Notes: generated by a model from the sequence alone, not told the origin. A DNA stretch of 64,000 nt from Bacteroidales bacterium (GCA_017991835.1 JAGOPY010000002.1:124001-188000), one strand, 5' to 3'; positions 17,501-26,374 are shown, counted from the stretch's first letter. Numbers and translations: made by a program.

Positions 17501-19561
17501 TGATTTGAAAAGGCAGTTTTCAAAACCCTCAATTGGAGGAGGAGCCCAATCGTAATAAGCTCTCAGTGTTGAAAAGTAAATTCTCCGGGAATTTCCGGAT
17601 CTGACAACTTCAATGTCTGAAATTGAATCGTGAGGCAGGGTATACAGAGTTTCTACTGTTATATTGTTTCCATTAAAATCATTGACACCAGAAAACTTTT
17701 TTAATTCTTTTTTACCGGAATAAAGGATCGAATTGTTTATCGGATCAAGTTCCAGGGGTATAAATAGGCCGGTTTCTCCAAAGGTCGGGCTATTAATAGA
17801 AGATGATGTTGCGCCGAAATCATTAGTTCTAGAAATCGAGCCTGATTGCCATTCGCTATAGTAGAAAATATTCATTTCTTCAGTATCCCAAACTATTTCA
17901 CTTCCATCCCCAATGCCAAAATTAAGCCAAACATCGTTATTTAACAGCATATTACCCAGGTCCTGACAGCCCCCGGCTACTAAATCGGAAGATTTCTTAA
18001 ATAGCCCAATCCCATATAACTCTGTAATATTTAAACCATTTACAAGTGAATTGCAAGGGTGAAACCAATGCCATAGTTCATTATTACCACATGTGTTTTG
18101 GCCTTCTTCAAAAGATGTCCCCCAACTAATTCCCGAATCATCAGCAATAAACAAGGTGTCATATATTCCATTGCTAAGTATTTGCATTTCCCTTATATCC
18201 GCATGGACATAGCAATCCCCTGGAAATGTACTGCCTGCCAAAGGGGATTCTGGCGGATTTAGCATCAAGTCAAATTTTTGAATTCCAAGCCCACCAACAT
18301 AGAATTGGTTAGAATTAGCCGGCGATACAGAAAATTCAAGTTTATAATCCGATCCATGAACACCAGCCTGGCTTTCGTCGGCTTCATAAATCAGGCTATA
18401 TCCAGATATATCATCGTATTTGACAATTCTATTATAAATTTTTATTTCACCACCTTTGTCATAGTTACATATGTAATAAAACCAGACGACACCATTAAAA
18501 TGTTTATCCATACTGATCTCACATCGAAGCGGATTGCCATTTCTTGTCCCTGCATTCGGAATATCAAGCACTTCTGTTGAAATATCAATAAACTCCGGCT
18601 CGTTGTTTTCCAGGCCTGTTATCCTATAGATTTCGCTGCCGGCAAGATATGCTGTTCTAGTCTCATCCCACGGGGTTATCTTAAAGTCAAAAAACCCTTT
18701 GTGTTTATCATCGGAATTCCATGGACTAATGTCGCTATAATGGATATTCGCCCAGTTTTCACCTTCATCCATAGAGCGAAAGACATCCCGATAGGTTACC
18801 AAATAAAGGATATCCGGATTTTCATCATCAATGACAATTTTTCTTAATGCATAATCCCAATCTTACGGAAACCCGACATTGTCAATCACTAAATCATTCC
18901 ATGTATAACCGCCATCAATAGATTTGAATACACCGGCTGAATAAGTGTCATACGATCCTCCAACGGTGCTGTTGCAGGTAATATAAATTTTATCGAAGTC
19001 TTCCGGATCGACCGCAATACTATTTACACCATGAATTTGGGAATCATTGTCGTGCAATGGATACCAGTTTTGCCCGCCGTCGGTGGTTTTCCATAGCCCT
19101 CCGTGGTGGCTTCCCACATACATGAGTTGATGTTGCCCGGGACTCACCCACAACGAAAGCGCCATTCCTTTGCCAGTTATGCTTGATGTGCCATTATAAC
19201 CAAGCGGAAAACCATAGGGGCCTGTAAATTGCCAATCCGATAAATCGGTATAATTTTCAGGAACTTCCATATTTTGAAAATAAGAGTTTATCGAATCCCA
19301 GACAGCGCCGATCTCACCGTCTTCACCATGACGTCCGTTATAGAACCATTTCCAGCGGAGGTAGTCCTTATAACCGGTTCCCTGCATGTTTTCGAGGCCC
19401 CGCAGCTGAATCAGCGAGTCAAAATAATTATCATAATAATCTGTAAGGGTGAAATAATTGAATGTAGAATCAGTCAGAGGTTGAGCATTAACTTTGACTT
19501 GTGGGATAATAATTTCCACAATAAGCCACAAAGACAATACAATAGATTTGATCTTTTTCAT
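14507..19561 (-). pseudogene. large T9SS cargo gene (gene B) interrupted by one in-frame stop
   Basis: Read from ATG 19559-19561 the frame is open for 232 residues, meets TAA at 18863-18865, then continues in the same frame (DWDYALRKIVIDDENPDILY...) for more than 1450 residues to 14507; 1685 codons in total. N-terminal part: signal peptide, then Asp-box/sortilin-like repeats (WKTTDGGQNWYPL, FKSIDGGYTWNDL, FRSMDEGENW, FRTLDEGAHWEDY), expected to form a beta-propeller. Middle: right-handed beta-helix-like sequence (NNKFGILIWRY, NNLTGVYASGLSGIILYDND). C-terminal: a helical region with 'NPQSAKSESVLEALESRE', then a T9SS type A domain (IKLYPNPASGYIIVEY to IIIIK). If the stop is real, the first piece is secreted without a sorting domain and the second has no signal peptide, so the gene is broken. 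A single-base sequencing error or very recent mutation is equally possible. Confidence 0.85.
18863..18865 (-). other. in-frame TAA interrupting gene B
   Basis: The plus strand reads TTA here, giving TAA after the codons for DNVGFP. The next codons, in the same frame, encode DWDYALRKIV and run on without further stops to the sorting domain. One substitution (for example CAA or GAA to TAA) explains it; no frameshift is needed. Confidence 0.85.
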
Positions 19562-19651
19562 AATCAATCGGATTAAAGGTTAATAAACAGGAAGGAATAA
19601 ATAGGATAGACGAAAGTTGACAAAATAAGAAAACCGGCTGAATGTGAGAAT

Positions 19652-19676
19652 TTAACCTCTCTCTCTCTCTCTTTCT
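19652..19676. repeat. CT-dinucleotide run in the gene B leader
   Basis: A run of CT repeats (AACC then CTCTCT, broken once by TTT) lies between the gene B start and its candidate promoter, so the minus-strand transcript would carry a GAGAGA-rich leader. Confidence 0.6.
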
Positions 19677-19754
19677 CTACGGGGATAACTTATTTGAGCA
19701 TGCCATTCCATTTGGATTGATTGATTGGTTAATAAATGAATGAAACGGATGGAA

Positions 19755-19785
19755 CAAATATAGTTCAATCAGATAAGAAAGTCAA
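19755..19785 (-). promoter_or_regulatory. candidate promoter of gene B (copy 2)
   Basis: On the minus strand TTGA (19782-19785) is followed after exactly 19 bases by TATATTTG (19755-19762), a perfect TAnnTTTG. The copy-1 remnant has the same layout at 2920-2950. It predicts a leader of about 190 bases before the ATG at 19561. Confidence 0.6.
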
Positions 19786-19809
19786 GGGCGTTTGATAACT
19801 TTTTGCTTT

Positions 19810-19984
19810 GAGACTCTGCTTTGAGACTCCATCTGGTTTGGTTGAGATGGCATCTCAATCTTGCGAGACTCCATCTCAAATTCGAGATGGCATCTCATAA
19901 ACGGAGACTCCATCTCACATCGGGCAGATGGAGTCTCGAAGATTTATCGATTTGACGATTTGGCGATTTGGCGATTTGGCGATT
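19810..19984. repeat. GAGACTCCATCTC word array and CGATTTGG tandem repeat
   Basis: Seven full or partial copies of GAGACTCCATCTC, its reverse complement GAGATGGAGTCTC, or the near-palindrome GAGATGGCATCTC lie at 19810, 19823, 19844, 19865, 19884, 19904 and 19925-19937. The same word occurs in frame in the anti-sigma gene (39074-39213). An 8-base tandem repeat, CGATTTGG, follows at about 19947-19984. Apart from these and the promoter, the spacer 19562-20073 shows no gene. Confidence 0.75.
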
Positions 19985-20073
19985 CACCCGTCGGACTACC
20001 AAACAATATCGAAAATGCCGAATGCCGAATCGGGCACTTTATTGCTAACAAAGAACTTCCTGCCCATTACTAC

Positions 20074-20829
20074 TTAAATTTTCCTGCCAAACTCCGCCAT
20101 GATGATCCCTGCCGCAACAGCCGCATTCAGCGATTCGGCGCCGGTAGAACCGGAGGGAATACCTATTTTATGTGTCAACGCAGGATATAGCCCGGGAGAG
20201 ATCCCTTTCGATTCATTGCCGATTACGATGGCCAAAGGAAAACCGGGCTCAAGGCCGAAAATGTTCTCGCCCTCCGTATCGGCCCCGTAAATCTTCCAAT
20301 CGGGGCCAAGGCCTTCCAGGAAATCTTTCAGGACGGTATAGTAAATGCCTGCCCGGAATATCGATCCCATCGTAGCCTGCACGACCTTGGGATTGAAAAT
20401 ATCCGCCGTATTTTCAGAACATATGACTTGCCTGATCCCGAACCAGTCGGCCGTCCGGATTATCGTTCCCAGGTTCCCCGGATCCTGGATGCCATCGAGG
20501 ACCAGAATAATTTTTCCCAGGCCTTCCCTGGCGGGAAGGTCATTCTCAGGATAACCGGCCACGGCAAGAACTTCATTCGGCGTGACCAGGTTGCTGATCC
20601 TCTGCAGTTCAGCCTCAGTGATAACCTGGACTTCAGGATTTTTTGCTTTTAGAATATCTTTATGGGTTTCGATCCAGGAGGTTGTCCCGAGAATCTGGCG
20701 GATATGAAAAGAGCTTTTCAATAGCTCATCGACCATTTTTACCCCTTCCACAATAAAAACCCGGTATTCATCCCTGAACTTCCCCAGGCGAAGGGATTGG
20801 ATATATTTTACCTGGTTTTTGGATAGCAT
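20074..20829 (-). CDS. TrmH/SpoU-family RNA 2'-O-methyltransferase
   Basis: A 251-residue protein. The N-terminal third (FIVEGVKMVDELLKS) is the substrate-binding part typical of RlmB/TrmH-like enzymes. The SPOUT knot motifs follow in order: 'LVLDGIQDPGNLGTIIRTADW' (motif 1, residues about 107-128), 'AIVIGNESKGISP' (motif 2, about 200) and 'IPSGSTGAESLNAAVAAGI' (motif 3, about 223-241). The enzyme should methylate a ribose 2'-OH in rRNA or tRNA using S-adenosylmethionine; the exact site cannot be predicted. It follows the ChaN-like gene by 3 bases and is probably cotranscribed with it. Confidence 0.9.
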   Translation of the reverse strand: MLSKNQVKYIQSLRLGKFRDEYRVFIVEGVKMVDELLKSSFHIRQILGTTSWIETHKDILKAKNPEVQVITEAELQRISNLVTPNEVLAVAGYPENDLPAREGLGKIILVLDGIQDPGNLGTIIRTADWFGIRQVICSENTADIFNPKVVQATMGSIFRAGIYYTVLKDFLEGLGPDWKIYGADTEGENIFGLEPGFPLAIVIGNESKGISPGLYPALTHKIGIPSGSTGAESLNAAVAAGIIMAEFGRKI

Positions 20830-20832
20830 CTT

Positions 20833-21702
20833 CTAGTAGGATTTACTCATCGTCGAAGGGATGCAGATAGTAAAATCTGCAAGTCCTGAGTTTTCCTTTG
20901 TCAACTCCTCCGGCGATTCCTGCTCCACTGAGGCTATGGTAATGATTTTCAGGTCAGGACGTTCTTTCTTAATATACCAGACAATGCCTTCAAAGTTATT
21001 CGTATGGTAGGTCCCGTTAAAGTGGAGGAAGAGGTCTCCTGTATTATAGTTCTTCAAAATAAAATGCGCCATTGTCGCATCTTTCAGCGCCTGGGCCTTT
21101 GGCAGATTCGGTGAAGCATGGCCTCCTGCACCACCCATCATCTCCATCATGCTTTTATATCCTTCCAGTTCAGGATCATAAGGTATTGGGAGAGGGGGCA
21201 GAAATGCTTTTGCTTCATTGGTCAGACTGTCAAGCCCTTCAAAACCCGATTTGTTGACCAGCGAAGCATAGCGCCGGGGGACATTCGTGGCTACAAAACG
21301 GAGCTTTTTATCCAGGGCATACTTGACCAGGGGCTTGTAATCGGTCTTGTAATTATCCCAGAGTTTGGCTTCATCCTCAAAATTCTTCTCCTTAATTTTT
21401 CCGGCCAGGTATTCATCGAGGATCAGCTGATTGTCGGTCTCAAACATTTCAGCCCCCAGGATCAGATCTTCATTGACCTCTTTGTATAAATCATTTGTGA
21501 GTTCATATTGCAACCAATGGCATATCGGGGAATTGTGCATCTCACCGAAAAATACAATATCGGCATTTGCGGCACTCTTCAATAAATCCTTATAATCAGC
21601 CTGTTTCCCTTTAACATCAAAAATAATATACGCCGGTTTATCCGATTTCATCGCCACCGTCAGCATAAACAAAACTCCAAGTACTACACTTCCTCTTTTC
21701 AT
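20833..21702 (-). CDS. ChaN-family (Tiki-like) exported protein
   Basis: A 289-residue protein with a short N-terminal hydrophobic segment (residues about 5-17). ChaN-like features: 'DIVFFGEMHNSPICHWLQYEL' (the G-E-x-H motif shared by ChaN, TraB and Tiki families), 'LILGAEMFETDNQLILDEYLAG' (G-x-E-M-F-E) and 'LFLHFNGTYHTNNFEGIVWY' (G-x-x-H). Campylobacter ChaN binds haem; other members of the superfamily may be metalloproteases, so the activity is uncertain. No typical lipobox cysteine is seen at the N-terminus. It is preceded by the repeat array 21732-21921 and followed after 3 bases by the RNA methyltransferase gene. Confidence 0.82.
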   Translation of the reverse strand: MKRGSVVLGVLFMLTVAMKSDKPAYIIFDVKGKQADYKDLLKSAANADIVFFGEMHNSPICHWLQYELTNDLYKEVNEDLILGAEMFETDNQLILDEYLAGKIKEKNFEDEAKLWDNYKTDYKPLVKYALDKKLRFVATNVPRRYASLVNKSGFEGLDSLTNEAKAFLPPLPIPYDPELEGYKSMMEMMGGAGGHASPNLPKAQALKDATMAHFILKNYNTGDLFLHFNGTYHTNNFEGIVWYIKKERPDLKIITIASVEQESPEELTKENSGLADFTICIPSTMSKSY

Positions 21703-21731
21703 ATTAACCCAATATTATCATTAACTTTCCC

Positions 21732-21921
21732 CAGTTCCCTGTTCCCTGTCCCTGTTCACTGTTCACCGTTCACCGTTCACTGTTCACTGTTCAGTGTTCA
21801 TTGTTCACCGTTCACCGTTCACCGTTCACTGTTCACTGTTCCCTGTTCAGTGTTCACTGTTCACCGTTCACCGTTCACCGTTCACTGTTCCCTGTTCACC
21901 GTTCACTGTTCACAGTTCACT
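21732..21921. repeat. short-word repeat array, GTTCACCGTTCACTG family
   Basis: About 25 tandem imperfect 7-8 base words (GTTCACC, GTTCACT, GTTCCCT, GTTCAGT) fill the whole gap between cdd and the ChaN-like gene; the stop codon of cdd lies at the edge of the array. The reverse complement of the family is at 1-55. There are no unique spacers, so it is not a CRISPR array. Confidence 0.85.
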
Positions 21922-22411
21922 ATTCCCTGCGCAACCCTTCCATCACGAACTGCATCGGCAACAGGCTCTCAATGCCTTCAACGACCCTGATGCTTCCCTT
22001 GCTGCTTCCCATGATGATCCGCATTTTCTGACCGTGACGGTACTCGTGTTCGGCCATGACCTGCCGGCATGATCCACAGGGAGTTACCGGCCCGTCGATG
22101 AGAAAATCTGATGATTCGGCATAAACAGCGATACCGGTCACAAAAGAATCAGGGTAATTGGCCTGGGCATAGAAGAGGGCGACACGTTCGGCGCAAAGCC
22201 CTGATGGATAAGCTGCATTCTCCTGGTTGCTGGCTGTGATAATCTCACCGTTATCCAGCCTCACGGCAGCTCCGACCCTGAATGAAGAATACGGGGAGTA
22301 GGAGGTGGAAGCCCCTGTTATGGCCTCTGCCAGCAATTGTCTGTCTTGAACAGGCAACTCTTCAGCCGACAGGTAATCTTCCACGATGATCCTGATCTCA
22401 CTCTTCTTCAT
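21920..22411 (-). CDS. cdd: cytidine deaminase
   Basis: A 163-residue protein of the homotetrameric cytidine deaminase type. Zinc and catalytic motifs: 'NQENAAYPSGLCAERVAL' with Cys73 and catalytic Glu75, and 'PCGSCRQ' with Cys112 and Cys115. 'YSSFRVGAAVRLDNGEIITA' is the usual substrate loop. It deaminates cytidine and deoxycytidine to uridine and deoxyuridine in pyrimidine salvage, in the cytoplasm. Its start overlaps the 3' end of ctpA by 14 bases, so it is the last gene of the DUF4271-hemD-rnpA-ctpA-cdd run. Confidence 0.94.
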   Translation of the reverse strand: MKKSEIRIIVEDYLSAEELPVQDRQLLAEAITGASTSYSPYSSFRVGAAVRLDNGEIITASNQENAAYPSGLCAERVALFYAQANYPDSFVTGIAVYAESSDFLIDGPVTPCGSCRQVMAEHEYRHGQKMRIIMGSSKGSIRVVEGIESLLPMQFVMEGLRRE

Positions 22412-24113
22412 CGCTGCCGTTGTCGGTTTCTGTGTTTTTTTCCTTCTGATCCGGCTTCAAACTTCCGTCGAGGATCGCCAGGTAGGTGTCCCTTCCGGTC
22501 AATACTTCAATGGCTTTTTCAATTTCCGGATCGTCGTTGAGAGAAGCAACTACCCGGCCGGTTTGAAAATAATAACGGGCAACAATCTCATCTTTCAGCA
22601 ACATTTTGATCTCCTTCTTATTCGTGATCAAATCCTGGGATTTGTCGTGCAGGATCTTGCCTTTAAGAGCATTATACTCTTCTTCGATTGAATCGAAGTA
22701 TTTTTCCCTGACCGCATTTGACTTCAGTTTTTCCAGGGCTTCTTCGCTGGCGGTCTTATAGTCGTAATCCTTATCCTGAAGAAAAGCCGTGAATTCGGTA
22801 TATATTTCGTCAGTTACTTCGAATTCGCCGGCAACCGGGATCGTTGCATGTTTTGAAGCATATTGATTTGCAAAATCAAAAATCAGGTATTTTGTGACCA
22901 GGGCCTGTGATATTTTGCTGAGCTTTAGTGCAGGCAATTTAATATCGGGTTCGATGCCGCCGCCGTCATATACAGGCCTTCCATTCTTTGTTTTGAACTC
23001 GGAAATCAGTGAGTCAGGAATTTTATCCGACTTCCCGTTTTCATCTTTATGGAAATAATCGATCGATTGAATGCAACGGCCGCTGGGAATATAATATTTG
23101 GCTACGGTAATTTTAACCTGCGAATTGTAGGTGAGCGGTATAACGTTCTGTACCAATCCTTTGCCAAAGGTGCGCTGACCGATGACCACTCCCCGGTCCA
23201 GGTCCTGCATGGCGCCGGCGAGGATCTCTGAAGCGGATGCGCTGTTTTTGTCTACCAGCACCGCCAGCGGGATTTCTTTATCGATGGCAGCCGACCGGGT
23301 AAAATGATCCTGGGTCTTGGCTGCAATTTTACCTTTTGTGCTGACGATCAATTGCCCCTGGTCGACAAAAATGTTGCTGATATTGACAGCTTCGTTCAAT
23401 AAACCGCCCCCATTGCCCCTCAGGTCGATGATCAGGCCTTTAAGCTCATTATTGGTTTTCAGCTCGTTAAAGGCCTTTTTGACCTCACCCCCCGCATTCT
23501 GGGTAAAATTGGTCAGTTTAATATAACCGATGCCGTCGTCGAGCATCCCGTAATAAGGAATATTCGGTATCTTTATCTCTTCCCTGACAACCTTCATCCT
23601 GACCGGATCCGGTACATTAATCCGGCCAATGAGTAATTCCAGTTCCACGCCGGGCTGCCCTTTTAAAATTTCGCTGACCTCATCGGAGTTCTTATCCTTC
23701 ATTGTTTTGCCATTGATCTCCAGGATCTTGTCTCCAGCGCGCAACCCGGCCTTCTGGGCAGGGAATCCTTCATAAGGCTCCGAAATGACGACATAACTGC
23801 CGCTTTTATGGATCAAAGCGCCGATGCCGCCATATTGCCCGGTAGTCATCAGTTTATAATCTTCGGCATTCGATTCCGGAATATATACCGTGTAAGGATC
23901 AAGGGTTTCCAACATGGCATCGATGGCTGCCTGTGTCAGTTCGCCAGGATTTATCGCCTCTGCATAATTCTTGTCAAGCTCTTTCAGTAAAGTTGCATAA
24001 ATATCCAGGTTCTTGGATACTTCGAAATTGTTCTCTGCCTGGCTAAGAGAAATAACCGGTAAAAAAGCCAGCAGCGACAGGAATATTACCAGGCTTTTAC
24101 GAATACTGTTCAT
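22398..24113 (-). CDS. C-terminal processing protease (S41 family, PDZ)
   Basis: A 571-residue exported serine protease. Parts in order: signal peptide (about 1-25, ending SLSQA); an N-terminal helical region; a PDZ domain (about 93-165) with 'YGGIGALIHKSG' and 'AGLRAGDKILEINGKTM'; the S41 catalytic core with 'GIGYIKLTNFTQNAGGEV', 'LIIDLRGNGGGLLNEAV' and 'NSASASEILAGAMQD' followed by 'FGKGLVQ'. By the 25-residue spacing known for tail-specific proteases the dyad should be Ser293 and Lys318. It degrades or trims envelope proteins. The C-terminus is acidic (NTETDNGSDEEE). It starts 10 bases after rnpA. Confidence 0.92.
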   Translation of the reverse strand: MNSIRKSLVIFLSLLAFLPVISLSQAENNFEVSKNLDIYATLLKELDKNYAEAINPGELTQAAIDAMLETLDPYTVYIPESNAEDYKLMTTGQYGGIGALIHKSGSYVVISEPYEGFPAQKAGLRAGDKILEINGKTMKDKNSDEVSEILKGQPGVELELLIGRINVPDPVRMKVVREEIKIPNIPYYGMLDDGIGYIKLTNFTQNAGGEVKKAFNELKTNNELKGLIIDLRGNGGGLLNEAVNISNIFVDQGQLIVSTKGKIAAKTQDHFTRSAAIDKEIPLAVLVDKNSASASEILAGAMQDLDRGVVIGQRTFGKGLVQNVIPLTYNSQVKITVAKYYIPSGRCIQSIDYFHKDENGKSDKIPDSLISEFKTKNGRPVYDGGGIEPDIKLPALKLSKISQALVTKYLIFDFANQYASKHATIPVAGEFEVTDEIYTEFTAFLQDKDYDYKTASEEALEKLKSNAVREKYFDSIEEEYNALKGKILHDKSQDLITNKKEIKMLLKDEIVARYYFQTGRVVASLNDDPEIEKAIEVLTGRDTYLAILDGSLKPDQKEKNTETDNGSDEEE

Positions 24114-24123
24114 AACTGCATAT

Positions 24124-24546
24124 TTATTGATCAGACAAAGATATGGAAGGATTGTTCAGATTTTTTGAAAGTTCATTGATTAAACGGTTTATTACGGCTT
24201 TTATTTTTTTCTCAAGAAAATGAGTTTCGTGCATGACCTGTCCTGAATAAATAACAGCCAAAAGGCATCCGGTCTGTTTTTCATTCAGATAGTGATAAAA
24301 TTCATGTTTATTGAGTCGGTATACTTCCCGGATCTGCCTTTTGATCCGGTTCCGGTCAGTGGCATTTTTAAACGACCTTTTGCTGACGCTGATGAGTATT
24401 TGGGCCGGGCTATCCGGTTCTGCCGGATAAGGCAGATAGATTACTTTAAAAGGATGTATAAAAAAAGTCCTCCCTTCGTCAAATAGCCGATCTATTTGCT
24501 TTTTCTTGCGGATGATCTCCTCTTTTCTGAAAGAGAAAAGCGACAT
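24124..24546 (-). CDS. rnpA: ribonuclease P protein component
   Basis: A 140-residue basic protein. The RNase P protein signature is plain: 'KRSFKNATDRNRIKRQIREV' (residues about 57-76), matching the family's K-x-x-x-x-A-x-x-R-N-x-x-K-R-x-x-R-E. It binds the 5' leader of precursor tRNA and assists the catalytic RNA. In many bacteria rnpA follows rpmH, which is absent here; the hemD-rnpA-ctpA neighbourhood is one seen in Bacteroidota. Gaps of 14 and 10 bases to its neighbours support cotranscription. Confidence 0.92.
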   Translation of the reverse strand: MSLFSFRKEEIIRKKKQIDRLFDEGRTFFIHPFKVIYLPYPAEPDSPAQILISVSKRSFKNATDRNRIKRQIREVYRLNKHEFYHYLNEKQTGCLLAVIYSGQVMHETHFLEKKIKAVINRLINELSKNLNNPSISLSDQ

Positions 24547-24560
24547 AAGCAGGATGAAAT

Positions 24561-25367
24561 TTAACGGTAACGCAATTCAGGGGAAGTGAGGCAGTTTACC
24601 TCCCGATGAACGGCACGACGGTTATTTATGATTCTTCTTTGTTTCTGAAGAAATTCTTCAATTGCCATGGTCATCGACGGGGCGGTCTTGGTCGGCGCTT
24701 CGATGTTCAGCGTCAATCCGGCATCCTTGACAGCCTGGCTGGTGGTAGGCCCGAATGCGCCGATGATGGTACTGTTCTGCCTGAATTCAGGAAAGTTTTT
24801 CATCAGCGATGCAATACCCGACGGGCTGAAGAAAATCAGCATGTCATATTTTTTAATATCGATATGCGATAAGTCGCTGGCCAGGGTCCGGTAAAAAATA
24901 GCTTTGGTGTAGTTGACCTCACCTTCATCGAGCATACCGGAGATACTGGCCTTGTGTATGTCGGAGCAGGGCAGGAGATACTTTTCCTCTTTATGTTTTT
25001 TAATGATTTCCATGAGTTCCTCAAAATTCTGCTTGCCATGGAAGATTTTCCTTTTGCGGAACTGAACATATTTCTGAAGATAAAACGCAGTTGACTCGCT
25101 CATACAGAAATACTTCATTGTCTGCGGGATATCCGCTCTGAGCTCTTTTGCCATACGAAAATAATGATCTACGGCATTACGGCTGGTAAAGATAACAGCT
25201 GAGTAATCGAGCAGGTTGACCCTTGCCTGGCGAAATTCCCTGGAGGGGATACCTTCAATCTTGATAAACTTGAAAAATTCAATGTCAACGTTGAACTTCT
25301 TGGTCAGGTCGCCGTATGGTGATTTCTCAATGTCGGCAGGCTGCGGTTGTGATACCAGGATTCGCAT
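24561..25367 (-). CDS. hemD: uroporphyrinogen-III synthase
   Basis: A 268-residue protein of the HemD fold, two alternating alpha/beta lobes. Visible family elements: 'MRILVSQPQPADIEKSPY' at the start, 'LLDYSAVIFTSRNAVDHYFRM' (about 52-72), 'KYLLPCSDIHKAS', 'YDMLIFFSPSGIASLMKNFPEF' and 'IGAFGPTTSQAVKDAGL'. The enzyme closes and inverts ring D of hydroxymethylbilane to give uroporphyrinogen III, the precursor of haem and sirohaem. No other haem gene is nearby. It follows the DUF4271 gene by 58 bases. Confidence 0.88.
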   Translation of the reverse strand: MRILVSQPQPADIEKSPYGDLTKKFNVDIEFFKFIKIEGIPSREFRQARVNLLDYSAVIFTSRNAVDHYFRMAKELRADIPQTMKYFCMSESTAFYLQKYVQFRKRKIFHGKQNFEELMEIIKKHKEEKYLLPCSDIHKASISGMLDEGEVNYTKAIFYRTLASDLSHIDIKKYDMLIFFSPSGIASLMKNFPEFRQNSTIIGAFGPTTSQAVKDAGLTLNIEAPTKTAPSMTMAIEEFLQKQRRIINNRRAVHREVNCLTSPELRYR

Positions 25368-25425
25368 TTATTTCTTAAAGTATCAGTTCGTTAATTAAAA
25401 ATCCATCAACGGCAACCATTTTTTC

Positions 25426-26247
25426 TCAGGAGAAAAAATATTTGCTTATCCATTTTGCAGCAAAAGCAAGCGGCAAAATTTCGAGGGTGCAAAGGTACAA
25501 AAATAAATGAAACAACGTGAACTTAGGATCCGATAAACCGATCATCATTCCTCTGGTGAATCTTAAAACAATCATTATAAGCACTATACCTATGCTGATA
25601 TAAATAAAAACTGCCGGATAGACATAGATGATCAGTGCAAGAAACGGAAGTAACAGAATTCCCTGTGCAAAATTATAAATGATGATATTCTGAACGTATT
25701 CCTTTGCCGTTTCGATGTTCTTAAATATAATCCCGATTATCCAGATGAGCAAAAACTTCAGAAGAATAAAGCCGATGTAAGCCCCAACGGCTGTTAACGA
25801 AAACAAGAGCGACCCAATAGTGCGGTTGTCGCCCGAGGAGAATATGACAGAAACCTGGCTGATCAGTAAGCTGGTGGAAATGATGTAAATCAGGAAAAAC
25901 AATAGAAAACTGCGGTGCGTATGCAGGGGGCTCTCACGGATCAATTGAAGGGCTGCGGAATGTTTGAATAAAGATTTAGCCAGGAGTTTTAAGCGCCTTT
26001 CGTGATAGAACCGGGTAAATGTCAGGGCGATAAACCCGGCCAGTAATATCCAGAATATCCAGTTGCTTCCGTTTAAAGCAATATCCAGGTTCTGAAAGAT
26101 CATATTCTTTTTAGCCGTGTAGAGAAATGGCTCCGGAACTGTTGCTGACGGCGAAGCATGGCACGCCTCCCATAATCCCGGATCAAGATATTCGCAGACC
26201 GATCTGCCGGGTGAATAAATAGAATTATCTGTGAAGGGGTCTGTCAA
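25426..26247 (-). CDS. DUF4271 membrane protein
   Basis: A protein of up to 273 residues with six or so membrane segments, starting with a soluble stretch containing 'PEPFLYTAKKN' and then 'WIFWILLAGFIALTFTRFY'. DUF4271 proteins are known from Bacteroidota and are commonly found next to hemD; their function is not established. The frame starts with TTG at 26245-26247; the first ATG, at 26103, would remove the conserved-looking PEPFLY stretch. The candidate promoter just upstream (26264-26294) makes the TTG start plausible, but the start is unsettled. First gene of the DUF4271-hemD-rnpA-ctpA-cdd run. Confidence 0.8.
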   Translation of the reverse strand: MTDPFTDNSIYSPGRSVCEYLDPGLWEACHASPSATVPEPFLYTAKKNMIFQNLDIALNGSNWIFWILLAGFIALTFTRFYHERRLKLLAKSLFKHSAALQLIRESPLHTHRSFLLFFLIYIISTSLLISQVSVIFSSGDNRTIGSLLFSLTAVGAYIGFILLKFLLIWIIGIIFKNIETAKEYVQNIIIYNFAQGILLLPFLALIIYVYPAVFIYISIGIVLIMIVLRFTRGMMIGLSDPKFTLFHLFLYLCTLEILPLAFAAKWISKYFFS

Positions 26248-26263
26248 GAATTGGTATTTTGGG

Positions 26264-26294
26264 CAAAATTAACCAAAACAATGGCAGGAATAAA
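26264..26294 (-). promoter_or_regulatory. candidate promoter of the DUF4271-hemD operon
   Basis: Minus strand: TTTA (26291-26294), 19 bases, TAATTTTG (26264-26271). The -7 box is a perfect TAnnTTTG and the -33 box has one mismatch. Confidence 0.55.
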
Positions 26295-26304
26295 AACGCT
26301 TCAC

Positions 26305-26312
26305 TATATTTG
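26305..26312 (+). promoter_or_regulatory. candidate -7 box of adk
   Basis: TATATTTG is a perfect TAnnTTTG, 62 bases before the adk ATG and back-to-back with the DUF4271 promoter. No clear -33 box. Confidence 0.45.
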
Positions 26313-26374
26313 TAAACGCGGTTACCCAACCGCCACTTTCGCAAAAAATCAGTAAAAGGCTAACGACTAATAAT

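Noticed and set aside
21794..22072. Plus-strand open frames of about 76-92 codons over the GTTCAC array
   Set aside because: They translate the repeat (MFTVHRSPFTVH-like) and run antisense into cdd.
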